Shown: one piece after another, positions 1 through 5,759 of the stretch
Numbering within the stretch: position 1 is the stretch's first letter
How the letters are laid out: each line of letters begins with the position of its first letter
Source of the DNA: an uncultured Sutterella sp.
GTDB taxonomy: Bacteria; Pseudomonadota; Gammaproteobacteria; Burkholderiales; Burkholderiaceae_F
Direction of reading: 5' to 3'
Assembly: GCA_905192805.1 (NCBI GenBank)
Contig: CAJJMF010000154.1
Location: 1-5,929, forward strand
DNA: 5,929 nucleotides
Program-made: the position numbers and the translations under genes
The notes under the pieces: generated by a model
Told to the model about the DNA's origin: nothing
Databases searched by the model: none
The model's input: the letters and a program-made list of their open reading frames with translations, nothing else

Positions 1-95
1 TGATTTTAGTCAATAAATTTGTCCTGTTAGGGATCTAGTTTCCGGGAGTTCAGGGACCGAAATTGGCTAAACCATCCAACATCCACTTTTGGTGC
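1..95. other. Left edge, no gene recognised
   Basis: Stops are frequent in the frames I read on both strands. The longest minus-strand run I read is a GTG-started 19-codon stretch that matches nothing I know. An imperfect inverted repeat (GTCCTG at 21-26, CAGGGAC at 51-57, one bulged base) is present but too weak to call an insertion-sequence end or a terminator. Confidence 0.4.
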
Positions 96-100
96 AAAAA

Positions 101-130
101 AATGCGTCACAAGCTCACCTGTGACGCATT
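101..130 (-). terminator. Rho-independent terminator of the autotransporter gene
   Basis: Arms AATGCGTCACA (101-111) and TGTGACGCATT (120-130) pair perfectly over 11 bp around an 8-nt loop. In the minus-strand direction the stem runs into seven consecutive U residues (96-102; the last two stem pairs overlap the tract). It lies about 54 nt beyond the TAA stop at 184-186. No T-tract follows on the plus strand, so it works in one direction, supporting a monocistronic transcript. Confidence 0.88.
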
Positions 131-142
131 GAGTGAGCTCGA

Positions 143-174
143 AGGTTCGCCCTCGCTTTCGCCAGAGCGAACCT
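143..174 (-). other. Second 3'-UTR hairpin between stop codon and terminator
   Basis: AGGTTCGC (143-150) and GCGAACCT (167-174) form a perfect 8-bp GC-rich stem with a 16-nt loop, starting about 10 nt after the stop codon. A competing 5-bp stem (153-157 with 166-170) is possible. No U-tract follows, so it probably protects the 3' end or assists the terminator rather than terminating alone. Confidence 0.6.
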
Positions 175-183
175 GAAAGGCCC

Positions 184-3100
184 TTAGAAGACGTATTTCA
201 CGCCAACCTTACCCCCAACGGAGCTGCTACCCTCTTGCCCGGCCCCTAACTGCAATGCGGCATTGAAGAAGAGATTCCCCTTACGAGCAACCACCCCTAA
301 GTCTGCCTGCACAGGTGTCGTATCGATCACTGTGGTTTCAGTACCCAAGGCTTCAAACTGTTTGTCGCCAAAGGTCGGAACGAACGCAATCTTGGCGGTC
401 GGTGCAAACGACCAGCCCGCACTTTCCATCAACTTACCCGAGAAGCGTAAGGTGAGCGGAAGTTGAACGAGCGTTTGGTTTTGCGACTCGACATGGACAC
501 CAGCGAACTGCATAGCATCCGTGTGTAAGCGTGACACACGCACCCCAACGCTGGGCACCAAAACGAAATTACCCAGGTCAAACTGCATCTGCCCCGTCAC
601 ACCAGCCGACAGAATATTGGCATCGAGCTTCTGGTTAAAGGTCGACATCGTCATTTCGATATCGTTCTTACCCGTTAAGTAGCTCAATTCACCCACAATC
701 TGCGCGTTATCCGCGACGGCAAACGTACCGTACAGTCCTAAACCATAGTTCTGAACGTCATTTTCGATCCCGAGCTTATCGCTGTCGAGTTTACCCTTAC
801 CGTACTGAACGGCAACACCCGCAGAGACCTTCTCGGTCAGAGCCATGTCGGCACCAAAGGCGCCATAGCCCATGTTGCTCGAGAATTCGCCCTTATAGTC
901 AAAGCCATCGGCCTTGTACTTTTCACCCGTCACATCGACCCAAAGGTTCAAACCTTTGTCGAGCTTCTGATTGAGAGCCACGCGATCACCGATCGTCTGA
1001 GTAAAGACCATATCCGCACGACGCATCATGGACTGAACCCCCATGCTCGAGACCATCTGAGAGAAGCCAGCGTTATTCACGCTTTCGACCAACATATTGT
1101 CTTCAACGGTAGCTTCCACTAAGGGGTTATCCGTGATCAGCGTACCCGAATTCGTCACCGTATCGGCCAGCATAAACTTACCGATGGTGGCGTTGGCTAC
1201 AGCGATCGTACCACCGTTGTTGGTCAACGCTCCCGTTACATAAGGAGTCGTTTCACTCCCTTGACTGGCGTCGATTACCAAAGCGCTGTTCGCTGCAATG
1301 GTGACACCTGTACCCGACGTGGGCGCTTCGAGCGAACCATCAATCGTCAAAGCCCCAGCGTCACCGATGGTGACTGGCGTACCTAACACGGCTGCGGCGG
1401 TCGTGCCTTCAGGCCCCCAAGCCAATTCAGAGAATTTCTTGAGGGTAGCAATCCCGTCGTCCTGAGTCATCCCAATGACGGCCAAGGAGTTGCGACCCAC
1501 CACAACGTTACCATCGATCGTCGCGCTATCGGCGGTGACGATGGTGGCATTTTCCACGGTGTCCTGGCTAGGATCGTTCGTCCATTCCGGATCCAAGAAG
1601 AGGGTCGCCCCGGCGGCCACCTTTAAGTCTTCTACCGCCAACACAGCACGAGCGCCATCCGAACCCACATTCATCGCAGCGCCTTGCGCTAATTCGACTT
1701 GTTCGACTTTGGCCACCATCTTTGTGACATTCACCACTGCGCCGTCGGTCACGACCAAGGCGGGCAATTCACCCTTGGTTTCTTGGGTACTGGTTTCGAT
1801 ACCCAAATTGAGTTCGACCCCCTGACTCACGGTCACCTTGAGCGGCGTGTTATCAGTATTGGCTACCAGCGCCTTACCATCCGTGGAACCCGCTAAGGTC
1901 ACGGTCGTCTTGGCTCCGTTACTGTTGGTGGGCGCCTGAAGAACCACCGCAACCGGTGTCTTGTCTTCTTGGGTCGGGGCCACAATTAAGCTCGCACCGC
2001 CATTGTTGTTGACTTTGACACCCACCACTTCTTCTGTCGCCTTGATCGGTTCGGTCGTATCTACGGCCGTCCCAGTGGCCACCACTTCTTGCTGCGGTAA
2101 AACCACATTGTCGATCATCGACGCAGGCTTATCTTCTTCCACGTGCAACTTGGCGTTCTGCAACACGATCTTGCCCGTCTCGAAGGAGTGCTGCAGTGCT
2201 GCTAACGTAGCGGTGCTGTATTCACCCGCATCGAGTAAGGTTAACGTGCCGCCCGTTAACGTGAGGAAGCCTTTCTTGGTGATCTGCGTCGACGCTAAGG
2301 TGGCATTGTTAGAACCATCTAAATAGAGCTGACCAATCTGGCTGACCAAATTACCACCGTTCAACACCAACGTGCCCGAACCCGGCGTAATGGTCGAAAC
2401 CGTCAACGTACCACCGCTCACCTGAGTTTGACCAGCATGTAAAGACAAGGTGGAAACGGTCAAATCACCCCCCGTGATATTCACTTGGGAGTTCGGGTGA
2501 TAGAGGTTGATTAAGTTGGCTGTGTAGCTACCTTGTGTAATATTCACAATGCCGCCACCGAAGCCCTTCGTCCCCTTGCTGGAGCCACCGAGCTTCAAAT
2601 TACCGGCAAAATCTTCCCCATTGATTTGCACCTTACCACCGTTGAGGTTCAATACCCAATTGGTGCCGTTGGGGCCCGCCAAGAAGAGTTGATCGGCCGG
2701 ATCCGCAACGTTGCCCGAAGTGCGAGAGTTGAGTTCCGTTAAATTCAAGACACCCTTCGCATTGACCGTCGTGCTCTGAGCACCGTAGCTCGTCGCACTG
2801 ACTTTCGTCGTTAACTGACCATCAATGACGACATCCTTAGCCTGTAAGAGACCAGCGTTCGTGAAGTCTCCCGTCACCTTGACAGTACCTTCACCCTTGA
2901 CCGCACCCTGATTCTGACCGTTACCTAAGGTGAGAGTCGTGTCCGCAGCAGTTGTCACCGTCCCAGCGTTGACGAGCAATTCTCCTGCGCTGAAGCTACC
3001 CGACTTCACATTGAGTTGAGAAGCCGAATTGGCCAATTCCACACGGTCCATGGCATAAGTGCCTTCCGTATTGAGGATGGCCGCTCCAAAACTACCCGTA

Positions 3101-5580
3101 TCCGAGCCACCGAGCTTAACCTTCTTCACGGTAGCGTTGGCAACCTGCAACTGACCACCCTTGAGGTTCACCACAGCAGGAATGGCTGTCTGGTCACCCT
3201 GCGCTTTCTTCCCAGCAATCAAGAGTTGATCGTTCGTATCTCCCGTAGACTTCGAGTTGTATTCCGTGAAATTCAACGCACCCGACGTATTGACGGTGGT
3301 TTCACGAACGAGGAAGTGACCTTCGCTAATGCTCGTGGTCAATGTACCATCCAATTGAGCCTGATCCGCAGCGAGCACCCCTTCATTGGTCAACGTCTTG
3401 TCCTGGGCCACTGTAATCGTGCCCGCGGGTTCCGTTGCCGACTTAGCCAACGTGAGTGCTCCCGCATTCGTAAAGTCCCCTTCAATCGCCACCGTACCAA
3501 GGCCTGCAATCGTCGCATGGTTTTCCCCACCGTTTACAGTGAGTATGGCATCCTGTGCCGTGGTAACCGTCCCAGCCTTAACGACCAATTCGCCCGCAGT
3601 AAAGCTACCCGACTTCACATTGAGTTGAGAAGCCGAATTGGCCAATTCCACACGGTCCATGGCATAAGTGCCTTCCGTATTGAGGATGGCCGCTCCAAAA
3701 CTACCCGTATCCGAGCCACCGAGCTTAACCTTCTTCACGGTAGCGTTGGCAACCTGCAACTGACCACCCTTGAGGTTCACCACAGCAGGAATGGCTGTCT
3801 GGTCACCCTGCGCTTTCTTCCCAGCAATCAAGAGTTGATCGTTCGTATCTCCCGTAGACTTCGAGTTGTATTCCGTGAAATTCAACGCACCCGACGTATT
3901 GACGGTGGTTTCACGAACGAGGAAGTGACCTTCGCTAATGCTCGTGGTCAATGTACCATCCAATTGAGCCTGATCCGCAGCGAGCACCCCGGTATTCGTC
4001 AGGGTCTTGCCTTCGGCCACCGTAATCGTGCCCGCGGGCTCCGTTGCCGACTTAGCCAACGTGAGTGCTCCCGCATTCGTAAAGTCCCCTGTTACATTAA
4101 GCGTACCTTGGCCGAGAATTCTTCCAGCATTACTGCCGCCACCGAGATTCAAGGTGGCCCCCCCGGCGACACTTACTGTGCCCACATTGGTGATCTTTCC
4201 AGCGCTGTAGGAACCCGACTTCACATTGAGTTGAGATTCGGTATTGGCTAACTCAACTTCTTCGTTGCTGTAATTGCCAGCCGTATTCAGAATGGCCCCG
4301 CCGAATTTCTTTTTCCCTGTATTGGAGCCCCCGAGTTTGACCTTACCCGTGTAGTCTTGACCAGCGACCTGAAGCTTACCGCCATTCAAATCAATGACAA
4401 AGGGATTTCCGGGAGCGCCAGCCACCAATAAACGATCGCCCGGTAAGTCTTCCGTGATCGCTTGCTTATCCACGCGCGAATTGAGTTTATCGAAGTTCAA
4501 TACGCCGCCATCATTCACCGTCGTATGACGTAAGGAATAAAACCCTGCGCTCACGGAGGTATTCAACGTGCCATCAATAACGGCTTCTTTCGCCTTCAAT
4601 AAGCCCTGGTTCGTGAGGGTTGCCCTTTGAGCCACTTCCAGTTTGCCCGCTTCGGCATCCCCCTTCACTAAGGCAATGTGATGAGGTGCGGTGTTGATCA
4701 CGTCTCCCGTAACCTTGACGGTGGCATCCCCAGTGATATCGCCGTCAATCCCGTTCTCCAGAGTAATGGTCGTGTCGGTGGCCGTGTCAGCCACCACAAT
4801 ATTGCCTGTAATCGTGCCCTGATTAGTGATCTGGGTACCATCAGCCACTTCTACAGAAATCGCGGTCTGCCCTTCGGCGTTGATACTTCCAGTATTGGTA
4901 AACGTCTGATTATTGACCCCCTTTACCAACACACCCAGCAAGAAACCACCCGTTTTAGTGCCAAGCTCGATGGTGCCCGAGTTGGTCGCACTCGCGTGCG
5001 TACCGCCGTTCTGGCCTTCGCCACCCAGCTCAATCCCGACACCTTCTGTGGTGACGTAGATTGTCCCAGAGTTAGTCAACGTGGCCGTTTTCGTGGAGTC
5101 TCCTTGCCCCACGTACATACCGTAAGCCGAGTTCGCATAAATGGTGCCCGCATTGGTGACCGTCCCAAAGCCACCGATCCCATGGTTTTTCCAAGACTTC
5201 TTACCACTCACATAAATCGTGCCACTATTTGTCACGCCATTTGTCACGCCGTCAGAAGGACTCCACAAGCCTGTAGCGCGCGAGTCGTCTCCCTTGCCCT
5301 CTACCCACAAGGTCTTGCCAGAAGCTAAATCCCCTGTACTATACGAGCCCGTCGAGGCATCACTAATCGTATAAACAAACTGCGTTTCCCCCTGAGAAGT
5401 CGGGGCGCTTTGCCATTCAGGCAGGGTTGCAAGCGCTGCCTGAGAACCCATTAATGCGGTTACCACAGCGGCTGCAAGTACCGTTTTGGTGCCCTTGGTT
5501 TGAATGGTGGAGGTGACTTCATTCACCACCATCAAAGCGCCTCGCGCTTTGTTGAAGACTACTTTGAAGGTCTTATTCAT
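184..5580 (-). CDS. Giant ESPR-type autotransporter with repetitive beta-helical passenger and C-terminal beta-barrel
   Basis: Predicted type Va secreted surface protein of 1798 residues. The N-terminus reads MNKTFKVVFNKARG and MVVNEV, the extended signal peptide signature, followed by a hydrophobic core and an ALA cleavage site near residue 51. Residues ~117-257 carry six TN-x-G-(T/S)-I motifs 24-30 residues apart. Residues 323-~1080 form four long repeats. Residues ~1080-1320 are mixed beta-rich sequence. Residues 1328-1400 hold a junction module, ~1512-1542 a linker helix, and ~1543-1798 the barrel ending YVF. I found no cysteine and no serine-protease, subtilisin or GDSL motif, so the passenger is probably non-enzymatic (adhesin or structural; inferred). 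ATG at 5580 is preferred over an in-frame TTG at 5619 because the ESPR begins exactly there and an AGG lies 9 nt upstream. The gene stands alone, followed by its own terminator. The family assignment is secure; the ligand or function is unknown. Confidence 0.95.
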   Translation of the reverse strand: MNKTFKVVFNKARGALMVVNEVTSTIQTKGTKTVLAAAVVTALMGSQAALATLPEWQSAPTSQGETQFVYTISDASTGSYSTGDLASGKTLWVEGKGDDSRATGLWSPSDGVTNGVTNSGTIYVSGKKSWKNHGIGGFGTVTNAGTIYANSAYGMYVGQGDSTKTATLTNSGTIYVTTEGVGIELGGEGQNGGTHASATNSGTIELGTKTGGFLLGVLVKGVNNQTFTNTGSINAEGQTAISVEVADGTQITNQGTITGNIVVADTATDTTITLENGIDGDITGDATVKVTGDVINTAPHHIALVKGDAEAGKLEVAQRATLTNQGLLKAKEAVIDGTLNTSVSAGFYSLRHTTVNDGGVLNFDKLNSRVDKQAITEDLPGDRLLVAGAPGNPFVIDLNGGKLQVAGQDYTGKVKLGGSNTGKKKFGGAILNTAGNYSNEEVELANTESQLNVKSGSYSAGKITNVGTVSVAGGATLNLGGGSNAGRILGQGTLNVTGDFTNAGALTLAKSATEPAGTITVAEGKTLTNTGVLAADQAQLDGTLTTSISEGHFLVRETTVNTSGALNFTEYNSKSTGDTNDQLLIAGKKAQGDQTAIPAVVNLKGGQLQVANATVKKVKLGGSDTGSFGAAILNTEGTYAMDRVELANSASQLNVKSGSFTAGELVVKAGTVTTAQDAILTVNGGENHATIAGLGTVAIEGDFTNAGALTLAKSATEPAGTITVAQDKTLTNEGVLAADQAQLDGTLTTSISEGHFLVRETTVNTSGALNFTEYNSKSTGDTNDQLLIAGKKAQGDQTAIPAVVNLKGGQLQVANATVKKVKLGGSDTGSFGAAILNTEGTYAMDRVELANSASQLNVKSGSFSAGELLVNAGTVTTAADTTLTLGNGQNQGAVKGEGTVKVTGDFTNAGLLQAKDVVIDGQLTTKVSATSYGAQSTTVNAKGVLNLTELNSRTSGNVADPADQLFLAGPNGTNWVLNLNGGKVQINGEDFAGNLKLGGSSKGTKGFGGGIVNITQGSYTANLINLYHPNSQVNITGGDLTVSTLSLHAGQTQVSGGTLTVSTITPGSGTLVLNGGNLVSQIGQLYLDGSNNATLASTQITKKGFLTLTGGTLTLLDAGEYSTATLAALQHSFETGKIVLQNAKLHVEEDKPASMIDNVVLPQQEVVATGTAVDTTEPIKATEEVVGVKVNNNGGASLIVAPTQEDKTPVAVVLQAPTNSNGAKTTVTLAGSTDGKALVANTDNTPLKVTVSQGVELNLGIETSTQETKGELPALVVTDGAVVNVTKMVAKVEQVELAQGAAMNVGSDGARAVLAVEDLKVAAGATLFLDPEWTNDPSQDTVENATIVTADSATIDGNVVVGRNSLAVIGMTQDDGIATLKKFSELAWGPEGTTAAAVLGTPVTIGDAGALTIDGSLEAPTSGTGVTIAANSALVIDASQGSETTPYVTGALTNNGGTIAVANATIGKFMLADTVTNSGTLITDNPLVEATVEDNMLVESVNNAGFSQMVSSMGVQSMMRRADMVFTQTIGDRVALNQKLDKGLNLWVDVTGEKYKADGFDYKGEFSSNMGYGAFGADMALTEKVSAGVAVQYGKGKLDSDKLGIENDVQNYGLGLYGTFAVADNAQIVGELSYLTGKNDIEMTMSTFNQKLDANILSAGVTGQMQFDLGNFVLVPSVGVRVSRLHTDAMQFAGVHVESQNQTLVQLPLTLRFSGKLMESAGWSFAPTAKIAFVPTFGDKQFEALGTETTVIDTTPVQADLGVVARKGNLFFNAALQLGAGQEGSSSVGGKVGVKYVF
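187..954 (-). other. Autotransporter translocator beta-barrel (residues ~1543-1798)
   Basis: Within the CDS. About 256 residues, the usual size of a 12-stranded autotransporter barrel (Autotransporter beta-domain family). It begins GLNLWVDVTGEKYK and continues with alternating amphipathic strands: YGAFGADMAL, VSAGVAVQYG, YGLGLYGTFAV, IVGELSYLTG, LVPSVGVRVSRL, FFNAALQLGAG. The last residues, KVGVKYVF, give the terminal aromatic Phe expected for recognition by the BAM complex. A likely pore helix precedes it (MGVQSMMRRADMVFTQTIGD, ~1513-1532). I cannot decide from sequence whether the passenger is cleaved off. Confidence 0.92.
1370..1600 (-). other. Pre-barrel junction module (residues 1328-1400)
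   Basis: Within the CDS. The segment contains FLDPEW (1328-1333), a short diverged linker, then NVVVGRNSLAVIG (G1362-G1370) and WGPEGTTAAAVLG (W1388 onward). It differs from the repeats by its aromatic and Asp/Asn-rich motifs and clear block structure. I recall similar F-L-D-P-x-W and GRNS blocks before the barrel of other Sutterellaceae-like autotransporters, but cannot verify this here. A stabilising cap or autochaperone role for passenger folding is inferred from its position only. Confidence 0.5.
2341..2862 (-). repeat. Passenger repeat unit D (residues 907-~1080), most diverged copy
   Basis: Fourth unit, opening TNAGLLQAKDVVIDGQL. Shared landmarks are VLNLTELNSR, ADQLFLAG, LNGGKVQI, NLKLGGSSKG followed by FGGGIVN, and SQVNITGGDL. 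Its opening resembles unit A (LLKAKEAVIDG) more than B or C, as if A and D were older flanking copies around a younger B-C pair. The C-terminal limit near residue 1080 is approximate, since the tail merges into TLTVSTITPGSGTLVLNGG-type beta-helix sequence. Confidence 0.78.
2863..3390 (-). repeat. Passenger repeat unit C (residues 731-906), shorter copy
   Basis: Third unit, 176 residues, opening TNEGVLAADQAQLDG. It is identical to unit B from residue 734 to 863. It is 27 residues shorter than B because the cassette that ends A and B (from ALTLAKSATEPAG to KTLTN) is absent; GDFTNAG runs directly into the LLQAKD opening of unit D. Frame is preserved. Confidence 0.88.
2993..3381. repeat. 389-nt perfect direct repeat, copy in unit C
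   Basis: Compared by eye base by base, this block equals 3602-3990 at all 389 positions; the offset is 609 nt (203 codons). The left edge ends at 2992/3601 (G versus A) and the right edge at 3382/3991 (T versus G). Beyond the right edge, 9 of 30 bases differ, then similarity resumes with two mismatches (3412 and 3430) up to 3481. Confidence 0.95.
3391..3999 (-). repeat. Passenger repeat unit B (residues 528-730)
   Basis: Second unit, 203 residues (609 nt), opening TNTGVLAADQAQLDG. Landmarks are ALNFTEYNSK, NDQLLIAG, LKGGQLQV, KVKLGGSDTG followed by FGAAILN, and SQLNVKSGS. Its first 130 residues (531-660) are identical in protein and DNA to unit C. The remaining part, after SGSFTAGEL, differs from C. 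The unit ends with the same ~27-residue cassette (ALTLAKSATEPAG, ITVA, KTL) as unit A. Confidence 0.9.
3602..3990. repeat. 389-nt perfect direct repeat, copy in unit B
   Basis: Partner of 2993-3381 at a 609-nt offset. Both copies are in the same frame and encode residues 531-660 here and 734-863 in the other copy. Homologous recombination between them would remove or add exactly 203 codons without a frameshift, so length variants of this gene are expected between strains (inference). Confidence 0.95.
4000..4614 (-). repeat. Passenger repeat unit A (residues 323-527)
   Basis: First of four long homologous units, 205 residues. It opens with TNQGLLKAKEAVIDGTL, then VLNFDKLNSR, GDRLLVAG, LNGGKLQV, KVKLGGSNTG followed by FGGAILN, and SQLNVKSG. 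It closes with GDFTNAGALTLAKSATEPAG before the next TNTG. The same landmarks recur in order in units B, C and D. Unit A is diverged from B and C in its body, but the 3' part of its coding sequence (4021-4090) is nearly identical to the matching part of unit B. Confidence 0.85.
4800..5235 (-). repeat. N-terminal beta-helix domain with TN-x-G-(T/S)-I rungs
   Basis: Six short degenerate motifs start at residues 117, 142, 169, 199, 228 and 252: TNSGTI, TNAGTI, TNSGTI, TNSGTI, TNTGSI and TNQGTI. The spacing of 24-30 residues is close to one or two turns of a right-handed beta-helix, as in many autotransporter passengers and haemagglutinin-like proteins. Gly-rich, possibly loop-forming segments (for example GGEGQNGG near residue 186) lie between rungs. 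This is probably the membrane-distal tip of the passenger, because passengers emerge C-terminus first. The repeat is seen directly; the fold is inferred. Confidence 0.75.
5428..5580 (-). other. Extended signal peptide (ESPR plus Sec signal), residues 1-51
   Basis: Residues 1-~26 match the extended signal peptide region of large autotransporters: MNK, then aromatic and basic residues, an N-x-x-x-G spacing, and a VVNE close. A basic stretch (TKGTK) is followed by a hydrophobic Ala/Val-rich h-region (residues ~33-44), then a small-residue c-region ending in ALA before TLPEW. In characterised ESPR proteins this extension slows inner-membrane export and limits periplasmic misfolding of large passengers. 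The same role is inferred here. The exact cleavage site (after residue 51) is a prediction by eye. Confidence 0.9.
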
Positions 5581-5588
5581 TTCGCAAT

Positions 5589-5593
5589 ACCTA
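5589..5593 (-). promoter_or_regulatory. Weak Shine-Dalgarno sequence supporting the ATG at 5580
   Basis: The minus strand reads TAGGT with its AGG 9 nt from the ATG, an acceptable spacing though a short match. Within the in-frame extension between the TTG at 5619 and the ATG it sits immediately upstream of the ESPR, so it supports the ATG as the true start. Confidence 0.6.
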
Positions 5594-5601
5594 TCATACT
5601 T

Positions 5602-5650
5602 ACTTAACTGAGCCGGCAATTTGGATTGCCAGATATGAGGATAGTTAAGT
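5602..5650 (-). promoter_or_regulatory. Compound stem-loop in the 5' untranslated leader
   Basis: Outer arms 5602-5609 and 5643-5650 are an 8-bp perfect complement (ACTTAACT with AGTTAAGT). Inside, 5615-5620 and 5625-5630 form a 6-bp perfect stem around a 4-nt loop. In minus-strand RNA this extends to 8 pairs (5613-5620 with 5625-5632), including one G-U pair. The structure ends about 8 nt before the Shine-Dalgarno sequence. It has no U-tract, so it is not a terminator. It could affect translation initiation or mRNA stability (inference). Confidence 0.5.
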
Positions 5651-5715
5651 TAACCCGCCTTTTTTTAGGTATTAACCCTTACTAAACACAACAAACAATC
5701 TTTTTGAAGTAATGC

Positions 5716-5731
5716 ATTGACATCCGTCAAT
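5716..5731. promoter_or_regulatory. ATTGAC-N4-GTCAAT dyad overlapping a -35-like hexamer
   Basis: A perfect 6+6 bp inverted repeat with a 4-bp spacer, about 136 bp upstream of the start codon. On the minus strand it contains TTGACG (5730-5725), 5 of 6 matches to a sigma-70 -35 box; the hexamer 17 bp downstream (TCAAAA, 5707-5702) is a poor -10. On the plus strand it contains a perfect TTGACA but again no good -10. The symmetry suggests an operator. Neither reading is proven. Confidence 0.35.
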
Positions 5732-5733
5732 CA

Positions 5734-5754
5734 AAAAAGATCTTTTTGTGATCT
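5734..5754. promoter_or_regulatory. 14-bp A/T palindrome with overlapping GATC dyad
   Basis: AAAAAGATCTTTTT (5734-5747) is a perfect palindrome. It overlaps a second inverted repeat, AGATC (5738-5742) with GATCT (5750-5754). Two GATC sites thus start at 5739 and 5750, 11 bp apart, and I see no other GATC between 5641 and 5929. Possible protein-binding site or A-tract bend; function unknown. Confidence 0.4.
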
Positions 5755-5759
5755 CATTA

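Noticed and set aside
21..57. Imperfect inverted repeat that might be an insertion-sequence end or terminator.
   Set aside because: Only about 6 bp with a bulge, no adjoining transposase fragment, no target duplication visible, and it is close to the window edge.
155..170. GDSTKTA in the passenger (near residue 160) as a possible GDSL-type esterase motif.
   Set aside because: It lies in a Gly-rich loop between beta-helix rungs, lacks the Leu and hydrophobic strand context of a GDSL block, and no later catalytic Asp-x-x-His block is seen. The positions given here are residue numbers; in DNA this is about 5071-5118.
184..2742. Several plus-strand open frames of 65-121 codons across the barrel and C-terminal passenger.
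   Set aside because: All overlap the autotransporter antisense and show no domain, leader or operon logic.
3016..4251. A 411-codon open frame on the plus strand, antisense to repeat units A-C.
   Set aside because: It starts with TTG inside the autotransporter, and its product is Arg/His-rich and duplicated in step with the sense-strand repeats. It reads as a by-product of the reverse complement of a codon-biased repetitive gene. No ribosome-binding site or family resemblance.
4678..5328. A 216-codon plus-strand open frame opposite the N-terminal passenger.
   Set aside because: Entirely inside the well-supported autotransporter, with no recognisable domain; an antisense shadow.
5660..5666. 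Seven-T tract (and a seven-A tract at 5805-5811) as a slipped-strand phase-variation switch.
   Set aside because: Runs of seven A/T are common in such AT-rich sequence and neither sits between credible -35 and -10 boxes.
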